From positions 1 to 64,000 of the forward strand of contig NZ_CABFVH010000029.1 of assembly GCF_902141855.1 (NCBI RefSeq): a DNA stretch of 64,000 nucleotides, read 5' to 3'. Shown piece after piece: positions 8,269-15,959 of the stretch. The translations under genes and the position numbers were made by a program. Under the pieces are notes generated by a model, which did not search any database, was not told the origin of the DNA, and was given only the letters and a program-made list of their open reading frames with translations. The DNA comes from Methylobacterium dankookense. Its GTDB lineage: Bacteria; Pseudomonadota; Alphaproteobacteria; Rhizobiales; Beijerinckiaceae. Numbering within the stretch: the stretch's first letter is position 1; every line of letters begins with the position of its first letter.

Positions 8269-8603
8269 AGCGTGCCCTCCTCCGCCATCTCGACTGTGCG
8301 ATGAATGCCCCGAAACGACATGGCGTATCCGCACTCGATCAGGGCCTCGCGAGCGAGGGCGCGGACGATGAGCGGATCCGGTTTGCTGCCTCCGGCTGCA
8401 AAAAAGACCGCCTCTAGCACCTTCAGCGCTTCGTCGGACAGGCGCTGCGCTTCCTCGATCTCGGCTCGGATCTGAGCGAGGGAGCGCATAAGCCGGGCGT
8501 TCTCAGCTCCTGGGTGCGCGGCAAGGCGCTGAGCCTTTGTGGTCTTGCCGACGCGCCGACCGTTCTCGGTGGCGAGGCGGGGCTTGATGGCTGGACGCGT
8601 CAT
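8259..8603 (-). CDS. hypothetical protein, island gene
   Basis: A 114-residue protein starts MTRPAIKPRLATENG after GGAGGGGCGG. A central helical stretch (LMRSLAQIRAEIEEAQRLSDEALKVLE, described here only as residues 38-65) suggests a short coiled coil. No catalytic motif is visible. It overlaps the upstream gene by four bases, so it is likely translated with it. Function is unknown. Confidence 0.65.
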   Translation of the reverse strand: MTRPAIKPRLATENGRRVGKTTKAQRLAAHPGAENARLMRSLAQIRAEIEEAQRLSDEALKVLEAVFFAAGGSKPDPLIVRALAREALIECGYAMSFRGIHRTVEMAEEGTLCA

Positions 8604-8998
8604 AGTCCGCCCCTCCGCCAGTTGCAGCCCACCGCACTCAGGACGAGCGCAGCGCGGGTCGAAGGCTCCAGTGTGTCGATGCCGTGAAAGCTCGCCCCGG
8701 CATTGGCTGCCGGGATGAAGTCGCAAGAGCTGGCGGGCCCCTTCGGATGGCCTTCGCGGTCGTACATCTGAAAGACGAACGGCATATGCAGCCGCCGTTC
8801 CATCTCCGTGCCGCGATGGCGCTCCCATTGCAGATGGCGCCGCTCGTACTCAAGCCATGCGTCATAGCTGTCGAGCAGTCGCTCAGTGATAGGGACGGCG
8901 ACCGCGGACGGCGCGCCGATGAGGACCACGCTCCCGCTCGTCGGTGGCAGCGTGGTCAGGCCGCGCAGGAAGCCGCGGCGGGATGAGGGGGCACTCAT
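8600..8998 (-). CDS. hypothetical protein with Tat-like signal
   Basis: A 132-residue protein with an N-terminal SSRRGFLRGLTTLP, which resembles a twin-arginine motif followed by a moderately hydrophobic stretch ending AVAVP. The rest (YDAWLEYERRHLQWERHRG) is helical and charged. ATGA overlaps join it to both neighbours. Export by the Tat pathway is inferred; an exported protein inside a phage-like block would be odd, so the motif may instead be coincidental. Confidence 0.65.
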   Translation of the reverse strand: MSAPSSRRGFLRGLTTLPPTSGSVVLIGAPSAVAVPITERLLDSYDAWLEYERRHLQWERHRGTEMERRLHMPFVFQMYDREGHPKGPASSCDFIPAANAGASFHGIDTLEPSTRAALVLSAVGCNWRRGGL

Positions 8999-9591
8999 GC
9001 GCGCCTCTCGAAGCTGTCAGCCGCGTATGAGCCGCCAGTCATCATGAGCGGCTGAAGGTGGTCCTCAGTGTCGCCATCGTCGTCACGGTTCTCGCAGGAC
9101 GCGCCTTCGTCCTCGCACTGCTCCTCCCAGTCATTGAGGCCGCCGTCACTCCACCGGCTTTGATCGCCGTGGCATCCTTCGGCTGTGCCGCCCAGCGAAG
9201 CGAGCGACGGCTCGTTGTCGCTATCGTCATGCTCGCGGTCGTCGTGGCAGGCGGGCGCGCCCACCGACACGCCGCACAGGCTTGCCTCGTCGTCGCTCGT
9301 CAGGCCGATGCTGTAGACGCCGACGCCCGGCAGGTAGCGGTGCGCGACGAAATCGGCCTCGCGCTCGTCGGCCTCGTGGTCGAGACAGTCCAGCAGTGCG
9401 ATGTCAGCCTCGATGCGGTCGGCGATCATCTTGCGCAGCGCGCGGATGCGGTCGGGGTCGGCAGCCTGCATGGCCTGGAGGGCCAGGGTGACCGGGCCGA
9501 GCTGCCGGCTCGACCCCCGAGGTAATAAGGGTGGGCGAGCGCCAGCGCGGGGTAATAAGGGCGTGCGTGTGCTATGGGCACGGGTAGCCAT
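8995..9591 (-). CDS. acidic hypothetical protein, first gene of left block
   Basis: A 198-residue protein with a basic N-terminus (LLPR repeated twice), a helical middle (DPDRIRALRKMIADRIEADI) and a very acidic C-terminal third with six Cys residues (DWEEQCEDEGASCEN). GAGGAG precedes the ATG. The 11-bp sequence GGTAATAAGGG occurs twice on the complementary strand (9521-9531, 9551-9561), 30 bases apart, giving the LLPR repeat. No family recognised. It leads a block of four overlapping genes. Confidence 0.65.
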   Translation of the reverse strand: MATRAHSTRTPLLPRAGARPPLLPRGSSRQLGPVTLALQAMQAADPDRIRALRKMIADRIEADIALLDCLDHEADEREADFVAHRYLPGVGVYSIGLTSDDEASLCGVSVGAPACHDDREHDDSDNEPSLASLGGTAEGCHGDQSRWSDGGLNDWEEQCEDEGASCENRDDDGDTEDHLQPLMMTGGSYAADSFERRA

Positions 9592-9679
9592 GCCGCTCTC
9601 CTCAACAGAGTGGTGGGGTGAGAGCCGGGGCGAGGGTTCCAGCCTTGTCCCGGCTCGTTTTTTACGCTAGCGTCAATTC

Positions 9680-9889
9680 ATGGGGTCGTCAATTAGCGCT
9701 AGCACTAAAAAACGCGGTCGGCCTGCTACGACTGGCACCGGCCAGACAGTTGGCGTGCGGATGCTACCTGACCAGCTCGCCCCCCTCGACGCCTGGATCG
9801 CCGATCATCCCGAGCCCAAGCCCAGCCGCCCCGAAGCTATTCGAGAGGCGGTCTCAGAGCACCTGAAGGCGAAGGGCTATCTGAAATGA
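9680..9889 (+). CDS. ribbon-helix-helix (CopG-like) regulator
   Basis: A 69-residue protein with a basic N-terminal tail (KKRGRPATTG), a predicted beta strand (TVGVRMLPDQ) and two helices (APLDAWIADHP, RPEAIREAVSEHL), the layout of MetJ/Arc/CopG DNA-binding proteins. It is divergent from the 8995-9591 gene. GCTAGC dyads at about 9667 (ACGCTAGCGT) and 9693 flank the start and may be its own operator. It directly precedes the AT-rich two-gene module and could control it; that is inference. Confidence 0.8.
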   Translation: MGSSISASTKKRGRPATTGTGQTVGVRMLPDQLAPLDAWIADHPEPKPSRPEAIREAVSEHLKAKGYLK

Positions 9890-9944
9890 GATGACCGTCC
9901 GATTAAGCTTGATAAGCAGCGAATAAAGCCAAGAGCGCCCGGAA

Positions 9945-10526
9945 ATGAAGTGCCATCAATGCGATAGGCCAGCCATGTTTTCAGTGGGCGATGAGAGGCA
10001 AATTCCATTATGCGTGCACTGCTATTCTAAATTCTCAGAAGTAATAAATCTGGAATTTTTGAAGAGTGTACTTATGATGAACCAAGCTGCGGCCGAAATG
10101 GACTTAGTGGCGCCATTCGGCCCTCCAACTCCTAAAGTTCCTGTTGGGGAGTTTGCTAAAGCTATGCAAAAGGGTCATACGTTTAACAATTTCAACGTGA
10201 ATAATTCGCAGATCGGCGTCATCAATACGGGCGAACTTGCCAAAATTGATGCCGCGATTACTCTCAGTCGAGGATCTGATGCTGAAATATTTGGACAAAA
10301 AGTCCAAATCCTCACAGAGGCGTTGTTGAAATCAACAGAGGTGTCGCAAGCTCAGAAAAATGAGATAATAGACCTTATTCAGGCTTTAACCTCTGAAGTG
10401 ATAGCCAAGCGCAAGCCTGCAGTGATTGGTGCGCTACTTCAATCAATCGGTGCTAAAGTATCTGGGATTAGCGTACTGGCTCGGCTGACCAACGATTTGA
10501 TCGGGTTAGCTAAAGATTTGTTCTGA
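9945..10526 (+). CDS. AT-rich zinc-ribbon protein, candidate defence component
   Basis: A 193-residue protein has a CxxC...CxxC zinc ribbon at the N-terminus (C3, C6, C23, C26), then a short NNFNVNNSQIGVINTG motif (about residues 79-95) and a helical C-terminus. NSxxGxxNTG-type segments occur in assorted bacterial proteins, but I cannot name the family. It is strikingly AT-rich compared with the island. The next gene starts 49 bases downstream on the same strand with the same composition, so the pair was probably acquired together. Function unknown; DNA or protein binding is a guess from the ribbon. Confidence 0.75.
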   Translation: MKCHQCDRPAMFSVGDERQIPLCVHCYSKFSEVINLEFLKSVLMMNQAAAEMDLVAPFGPPTPKVPVGEFAKAMQKGHTFNNFNVNNSQIGVINTGELAKIDAAITLSRGSDAEIFGQKVQILTEALLKSTEVSQAQKNEIIDLIQALTSEVIAKRKPAVIGALLQSIGAKVSGISVLARLTNDLIGLAKDLF

Positions 10527-10575
10527 TATAAAATCTCGCAATAGCCGTAGATCATCAAACTATCAAGCGAAAATT

Positions 10576-12126
10576 ATGGGCACCGTGCGCAAGTTGTCGA
10601 GCGAAGAACTTGGCAACAGAGGTGAAAAGGAGTTTGATAGCCTCTGCTCTTCTACAAAATTGATTGTCAATAGCGTCAAAAGAGATCTGACGGGCTGGGA
10701 TTTCCTCATAGAATTCCCACAGGAGGCCCAGTCAAACATTCCTTTAGACGTGAGAAATAACCCGCATTCTTGTAAAATACAAATCAAGGCAATGTGGGAG
10801 GACAACGATGAGGTGAAATTCAGACTTTCTTCTTTGGAGAGGCTTGCAAAAGATCCTGGCCCAACTTTCGTTTGCGTTCTGAAATTCGGACCTGATCTCA
10901 AATGCACGAAGCTTTACTTTATCCATCTATTGGACGACAATTTGGCTCTCGTGCTAAAGCGTTTAAGATCAGAGTCTGCTAAAGGTATATCTAAAATCAA
11001 CAACAAAGAAGTAGCTATCCGCCCGTCCAAGATAGGCATAGAAATCAAGCCTGATGGGGGCGAGATAGAAAGGACCATATTGAAACAAATAGGCGATAGC
11101 TTCGAAGCCTATACAAGCAAAAAATCAAGTCAGCTCAGGAACCTCGGTTTTGAACAAGATAGATTGACGTTTTCTGTGACTTTCAAGGTTCCGCCAAAAC
11201 AGATCGCAGAAGCGTTCTTGGGCTCTGGCGAAGCTTTGGAAGTTTCTCGGTTTGAGGGGGTGGAGAGCCGTTTTGGCATTCCACTCCCAATTCTTGGCAT
11301 TAATGGTCCCGGACGTCTAAGTATACAGCCAACTAATCCGGGAACATACACCATCGCGCTAAGAAGTTTGAAGGGAGGGTTGCCCGTAATCCTTGTGGCG
11401 ACAATGTATAGCATACCTCCAGCTATGGCTGCACGACTGGGTGGACCTCAAGTTCGTTTAGATACTGGCCTGCTAGACATCCGGATGAAGGCTAAGTCTT
11501 GCACGATTACTGCCCTGGAGGCCGGCAAGCTGAACATAAAGGCGAGCCTATCGGATTGGCTTTCGCACTTTAAGGCACTCAAAATAATGGTTGATGGTAA
11601 TTTTGTATTTGAGCTTCGATCTCAAGGTAAGAAATTATTAAATGAGCGTTTCAAAGAGTCAATGCAACACGTCAGTAAGGATAATCTACAGCAGGCAACT
11701 CTTGTTGCCCAAAGATTGCAAAAACTAGTCGCATTGACCCATAGTCGAGTTGATGAAAAATTCACTCTCCACGCAATGATGGGCAGTTGCGATCAAATTG
11801 AACTCGCTCACACCCTTTGCTTTGGAAGCGAGTCAGCAGAACCAATAACGATAGATTTTGATTTTTCCCGATCTGATCTTGTAGAAGACGGCACGGGAGG
11901 AAGATTGATTAGCTTTATCCCGTTGGGAGGAAAATTGCTTGTCTTTGCTGTTCCAGTAAAATCGATAGATTTCAATTCAAATCCGCGGGTAGTTGTAGAT
12001 GTCCCCTCCGGTGAGCAGCTAGAAATAGATCTAGTTGATAGATCGGATTACTCTGAATACATCGAATGTTTTAGGGACATTCCTGAGGCTCCGCTGCTTT
12101 TGTTTAGGGATTTGAAGCAGGCCTAG
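10576..12126 (+). CDS. DUF4365-like PD-(D/E)XK nuclease-fold protein, candidate defence effector
   Basis: A 516-residue AT-rich protein. Residues 10-71 fit the PD-(D/E)XK pattern: a helix with E19 (RGEKEF), GWDFLIEF with D42, and IQIKAM with Q69 and K71. This is the arrangement seen in DUF4365 and related restriction-like domains. The following section (VKFRLSSLERLAKD...FVCVLKFG) continues the sheet of such a domain. Residues about 190-516 are mixed alpha/beta with no motif I know. It has no signal peptide or membrane segment. It pairs with the zinc-ribbon gene upstream. Nuclease activity and a defence role are inferred from fold pattern, composition and location. Confidence 0.75.
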   Translation: MGTVRKLSSEELGNRGEKEFDSLCSSTKLIVNSVKRDLTGWDFLIEFPQEAQSNIPLDVRNNPHSCKIQIKAMWEDNDEVKFRLSSLERLAKDPGPTFVCVLKFGPDLKCTKLYFIHLLDDNLALVLKRLRSESAKGISKINNKEVAIRPSKIGIEIKPDGGEIERTILKQIGDSFEAYTSKKSSQLRNLGFEQDRLTFSVTFKVPPKQIAEAFLGSGEALEVSRFEGVESRFGIPLPILGINGPGRLSIQPTNPGTYTIALRSLKGGLPVILVATMYSIPPAMAARLGGPQVRLDTGLLDIRMKAKSCTITALEAGKLNIKASLSDWLSHFKALKIMVDGNFVFELRSQGKKLLNERFKESMQHVSKDNLQQATLVAQRLQKLVALTHSRVDEKFTLHAMMGSCDQIELAHTLCFGSESAEPITIDFDFSRSDLVEDGTGGRLISFIPLGGKLLVFAVPVKSIDFNSNPRVVVDVPSGEQLEIDLVDRSDYSEYIECFRDIPEAPLLLFRDLKQA

Positions 12127-12241
12127 CACAACAGCGGCACGACCTATTCAAATTTGACAGGGCCCCGCATCCACGTTTTCGTGCTGCCATAGCACGCGGG
12201 CAGCTGAACCTGCGGACCGATCGGCCACATAGCCTCCATCG

Positions 12242-12916
12242 TTAGTAGGGTAACACCCCATGCGTGTTCCGGAGCGAAATCTTCAGGAAGTCGTCGTTGC
12301 CGCCCGTCCTGATCAACCGCGGAAGCTGCACGCTCGCGTAGAGCGGCGGCACCTGCGCCGAGCCGAGGTTCGGGCCGTATGAAAGCGGCTCACTGAGTGT
12401 GTTCTCGATGTAGCTCAGGCGAGAAGCGCCGCGGGGAAGCGCGTTGTTTGCCTCAGCAATGCGATGCTCCACTGTCTGCATTCGCGTGAGCAGTGCCATT
12501 AGCCCGCCTGCAAGCTTAGGGTACTGCTCTCGCATCTCCACGATTAGGGCCGCGCGCTCAGCATGTACCTCGTCGTAGGTTGCCTGCAGGCCGCTCTGCG
12601 CCTCATCGTCCTCGATCTGGGCAAGACGGGCTGTGAGCCGCCTCTGGGAGGCTTCCAAGCGCTCCCGGTCAAACCCCAGGTTCTCGCACTCACGCTTCGC
12701 TGCAGTCGCTTCCTCCTCCGATGCGAGGGGGTCGACAGCGCGCGCCTTGGCCGACGCCAAATCGCGCTCGACGCGAGCAAAGTCGGCCTGGGTATGGGCG
12801 ATGCAGGCGCGAACCTCACCCGAGGTCGTGTCCTTCGTCAGAGCGTCCGCTACGCGCTGGCGCAGGGTGATGATCGGCTCGCTGGTCTTGTCGGTCTTCA
12901 GGGCAACCACGGTCAT
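12242..12916 (-). CDS. phage-block hypothetical protein, coiled coil
   Basis: A 224-residue protein starts MTVVALKTDKTSEP. Residues about 45-150 are heptad-like and highly charged (LASAKARAVDPLASEEEAT, ERLEASQRRLTARLAQIED), predicting a coiled coil. The C-terminus is Pro/Gly-rich. Its ATG shares a base with the upstream TGA (TGATG) and has GGAGG six bases upstream. As the last gene after the tape-measure gene it may be tail-associated, but no homology is evident to me. Confidence 0.65.
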   Translation of the reverse strand: MTVVALKTDKTSEPIITLRQRVADALTKDTTSGEVRACIAHTQADFARVERDLASAKARAVDPLASEEEATAAKRECENLGFDRERLEASQRRLTARLAQIEDDEAQSGLQATYDEVHAERAALIVEMREQYPKLAGGLMALLTRMQTVEHRIAEANNALPRGASRLSYIENTLSEPLSYGPNLGSAQVPPLYASVQLPRLIRTGGNDDFLKISLRNTHGVLPY

Positions 12917-13548
12917 CAGCGCCTCCAAGCATTCGAAAGTCGATCACACATCTGGTCGTAGGCGCTTCGGCCGTCCTGAACCGGCTGCGGCTCACCCTGG
13001 TTGGCGGACGACACTTGCGGCTCGGGACGCTTCCATGCGTTGTCCAGGGTCTTGATGTAGGCGGCGCGCCCGGCCTCTACCGCAGCCATATCGACGCCCA
13101 CGTTGATGCTGGTGTCGCCGCGCGCCGAAGCGCCGTACATCTCGCCGACGCGCTTCATGGCCTGCTCCGAGAGTGAGCGAAGCCAGTTCGAGGCTTCCCC
13201 TGCCGCCACCTGCGAGTCACCGAAGTATCCGGGCGTGGCGCCGGAGCCGGCGGCGAACATGGTGTAGCTGAGCATGCGCGCGCTGTCGGCCGCGCGGCGC
13301 ACCCGGAAGACTTCGTTGCTTCCGAAGTCTGCCAAGATGCTGCCGATCTGAGTGCTATCGGCGGTCGGAAGGTTGTCCATGAACCGGACCGGACTATCAG
13401 CCATAAGAAAAGCTCCATCGTTTTGCACCGGAGCACCGTCGCCGAAGCGCATATGCATCCTGTATCCGGGCTTCAATATGCCGTTCTGCATCGCCTCATC
13501 GACCGTGACCGGCATGCCGTCAGACTGCCTAAAGAAAATGCTTGCCAT
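12916..13548 (-). CDS. phage-block hypothetical protein
   Basis: A 210-residue protein begins MASIFFRQSDGMPVTVDEAM after GAGAAGAAG. It carries a Gly/Asp-rich N-terminal part (HMRFGDGAPVQNDGAF) and an Ala-rich helical C-terminus. It lies ten bases after the tape-measure stop and is coupled to the next gene by TGATG. Position suggests a tail or virion-associated protein. No domain recognised. Confidence 0.65.
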   Translation of the reverse strand: MASIFFRQSDGMPVTVDEAMQNGILKPGYRMHMRFGDGAPVQNDGAFLMADSPVRFMDNLPTADSTQIGSILADFGSNEVFRVRRAADSARMLSYTMFAAGSGATPGYFGDSQVAAGEASNWLRSLSEQAMKRVGEMYGASARGDTSINVGVDMAAVEAGRAAYIKTLDNAWKRPEPQVSSANQGEPQPVQDGRSAYDQMCDRLSNAWRR

Positions 13549-13558
13549 GATCTTCTTC

Positions 13559-15382
13559 TCACGGTGAGGTGGTCGCGCCGGTCGAGGTCAGATTGCCCTT
13601 CGTGATCGAGGGGCCCATTGAGGAGAGGCCGCTCTTGGCTCCCGCCGCCGCCGCTTGAGCGACGCCGGGAACTCCGTTCACCGTCTGGTTGACCGTGACG
13701 CTCTGTGTTCGGTGATCGTTGCCGACATCGCTGTTGTTCGTGACGTTGTGCGTCACCTGCGCCATGCCTTGCTTTATCCAGCCCAAGCGGTCGCCGAGAC
13801 TGCCGAAGTTCGGCATCGTCATCCCGCTGGGCTGTGGCTGCGTGAACGTTGGCCGCTTCGGGCCGCTCATGCCGTTCCTGAAGCGGTCTAGAAGATCGTT
13901 GTTGCGGGCCCCGGGGTATCCGAGCTTCCGGGCCGTCTCCTCCGGCGAGCCCAGGTTCGGCTTGCCGAAGATCCGGTTGAGCTTCGACACGGTGGCGTTG
14001 CGCTCGGCGTCGGTCGAGCCCTTGCCGTCCTCGGCAGCCTGCAGAGCAGCGGATCCGATATCAAGGATGGCCTTGGCAAAGGGAGAACCTTTCTCGCCGA
14101 TCTGGTCGGCGAGGCGGTCCACACTGGCGCTGAACTTGTCAACGCTCGCGTTGAAGGTGTCCATAACGCGAGCAAGGTCAACCTCCGTCGTGCCGGGCGC
14201 AGTCTTGTCGATCGTCTGCCGGAATTCGTCGAACTTGTCGCGCTTTGTCAGAAGTTGCTGAATGGCGTCTCGCGATTGCTGCTCATGCCACAATTCAGCA
14301 AGACGGAAGGGATTTCCCTTCGTGAAGCGCTGAGTGATATCAAGCATCCGGTCGAGACGGGACTGACCCTTCTTGTCCGCGGACGCCATCTCCTTCTCGA
14401 CGTCGATGCCGGCATGCTTCTTGAAGTACCGGCGCGTCACCGGGTCGTTCATCTTCTCGAAGAAGTCTTTGAGGTGGATGGCCGCATCGCCGGTCGTGGC
14501 TGACGCCTCGCGTACAACCTCCAAGGCCGCCACAATGTCGCGGAGGCCCGGCAGATCCTTCAGACCGATCTTTGCACCCGACGAAGCTAGCTGCGGCATC
14601 GCACCTGAAAGTTCTTTGAATTCTGCTTTGCCTAGTTTGCCGCCAGCAATCATATAGTCGTAAGCAGTTTTGATATCCTTGATCTTCACGCCCAAGTTCT
14701 GGATTGTGACGATGCCGGCCTGAGCCGCGTCGTTCATGTCGGTATAGGACGCCCGGGCCGCCTTGGTCGTCGCGACCGCCGACTGCACTGCCGTCTCGTA
14801 ATCGATGCCGGCCGCGGCAAAGGCTTGAGCAACCTCTGTCATGTTCTGTGCCGTCACCCCGAGCTTCGGCGCCTCGCGCTCGAACATCTCGATTGTTGGC
14901 TTGACCTCCTCCGCGGTCTTGCCCGCGGTGATGCCGAGTTCGGTCGCGGCCTGTTCCAGATTGCCGTAGCGCTTGAGGGTGATCGCACCGACCGCCGCCA
15001 CAGCCGCGCCGCCGACTGCGGCCTGCGCCCGGCTGAACCGCCCGGCAGCGACGCCCGCTGCGATATGGCCTGGACCATAGCCACCATCGCCGGGACGCAC
15101 CTTGCCGCCGCCATCAGCACCGGGCCCACTGCCGGGACGGAAGCGCACGCGGGATGCCCGCTCCGCTTCTTGGCGAAACCGGCGAGCGTTCCTGGCCGCA
15201 CGCTCGAACTCGGCGGCCAGCTTGCCCAGGCCGCTCGTATTGCCGCTGAAGTTGAGCTTGAGGCCTTTGCCGGCCTCCCTGGCCGCCTTCTTTACGCGCT
15301 CAAGCTCTGCCACGAACTTGCGAGCCTCGCCCATTCCTGTGGCTTTGAACCCGAGCTTGGCGATCAGTTCCTCGACGGTCAT
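13559..15382 (-). CDS. phage tail tape measure protein
   Basis: A 607-residue protein with tape-measure features: an N-terminal coiled region (KFVAELERVKKAAREAGKG, AARNARRFRQEAERASR), a short hydrophobic Ala/Gly helix (AQAAVGGAAVAAVGAITL, about residues 123-141), then GNLEQAATELGITAG and QNMTEVAQAFAAAGID as found in TP901-type tape measures. The C-terminus is Ser/Thr/Gly/Gln-rich. In tailed phages this protein sets tail length and helps DNA entry. It is shorter than most, implying a short tail or internal deletion. Its ATG overlaps the preceding stop (ATGA). Confidence 0.85.
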   Translation of the reverse strand: MTVEELIAKLGFKATGMGEARKFVAELERVKKAAREAGKGLKLNFSGNTSGLGKLAAEFERAARNARRFRQEAERASRVRFRPGSGPGADGGGKVRPGDGGYGPGHIAAGVAAGRFSRAQAAVGGAAVAAVGAITLKRYGNLEQAATELGITAGKTAEEVKPTIEMFEREAPKLGVTAQNMTEVAQAFAAAGIDYETAVQSAVATTKAARASYTDMNDAAQAGIVTIQNLGVKIKDIKTAYDYMIAGGKLGKAEFKELSGAMPQLASSGAKIGLKDLPGLRDIVAALEVVREASATTGDAAIHLKDFFEKMNDPVTRRYFKKHAGIDVEKEMASADKKGQSRLDRMLDITQRFTKGNPFRLAELWHEQQSRDAIQQLLTKRDKFDEFRQTIDKTAPGTTEVDLARVMDTFNASVDKFSASVDRLADQIGEKGSPFAKAILDIGSAALQAAEDGKGSTDAERNATVSKLNRIFGKPNLGSPEETARKLGYPGARNNDLLDRFRNGMSGPKRPTFTQPQPSGMTMPNFGSLGDRLGWIKQGMAQVTHNVTNNSDVGNDHRTQSVTVNQTVNGVPGVAQAAAAGAKSGLSSMGPSITKGNLTSTGATTSP

Positions 15383-15591
15383 GCCTCACCTTCGAGCGTC
15401 GCGGCGTTCTGAAACACGCTGATGCGAACGGCCACAGCCCGGCGGACGAACTCGGCGAGGCTGACGCCCTCAGATCGTGCAGACTGCTGGGCGGCCTCGG
15501 TCAGACCGCGGGGAACGCCAACCGCGAGGCGTTCGTGGTAGAGTCCGCGCCCGTCTGCGAAATTTGGCGCCTGCAGTTCGACAAGTTTCAT
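15379..15591 (-). CDS. small ribbon-helix-helix-like protein
   Basis: A 70-residue protein with a strand-helix-helix pattern (RLAVGVPRGLTEAAQQSARS, EGVSLAEFVRRAVAVRI) like CopG/Arc DNA-binding proteins. No strong Shine-Dalgarno is visible before the ATG. It overlaps the tape-measure start by four bases. A DNA-binding protein between terminase and tape-measure genes is unusual; it may regulate the late block. The fold call is by pattern only. Confidence 0.6.
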   Translation of the reverse strand: MKLVELQAPNFADGRGLYHERLAVGVPRGLTEAAQQSARSEGVSLAEFVRRAVAVRISVFQNAATLEGEA

Positions 15592-15623
15592 GCGAAAAAG
15601 CTGCCGCAAAATCAGCAATTTTG

Positions 15624-15959
15624 CTAGGTCAGTTTCTCCAAATCTACCGGGATCGCCGTTTTGGCCGATATTTCCGCAAAATTGTTGCACCTGAGTCGGG
15701 AAAAATATCGATCCACATCTGCCGATTGTCGTTCGCCGCTGAGGTACAGAGCAAGAGCCGCAGCATCGCCTTCCAGCAGCATCAGCAGCGCGACGCGCGA
15801 GACCATCCAATCGCCGCCCGCGATGCGGCGCCCGATGTCGTGACGGGCGGCCCACTCGCGCACCGTCCGGGGCGAGCGTTTGGCGATGATGGCAGCTTGG
15901 GCCACTGTAATCGCCTCGGCTGGGATCCAGGGGATGAGTACCTGCGGGACCGGCCGCAT
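15624..15959 (-). CDS. HTH-domain phage protein
   Basis: A 111-residue protein starts MRPVPQVLIPWIPAEAITVA with a helix-turn-helix (TVAQAAIIAKRSPRTVREWAAR) followed by IGRRIAGGDWMVSRVALL, the layout of MerR/AlpA-like excisionase-fold domains. Its ATG shares a base with the terminase TGA. It may be a late regulator or a DNA-recognition partner of the terminase. The longer open frame to 16247 lies inside the terminase gene and is rejected. Confidence 0.7.
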   Translation of the reverse strand: MRPVPQVLIPWIPAEAITVAQAAIIAKRSPRTVREWAARHDIGRRIAGGDWMVSRVALLMLLEGDAAALALYLSGERQSADVDRYFSRLRCNNFAEISAKTAIPVDLEKLT

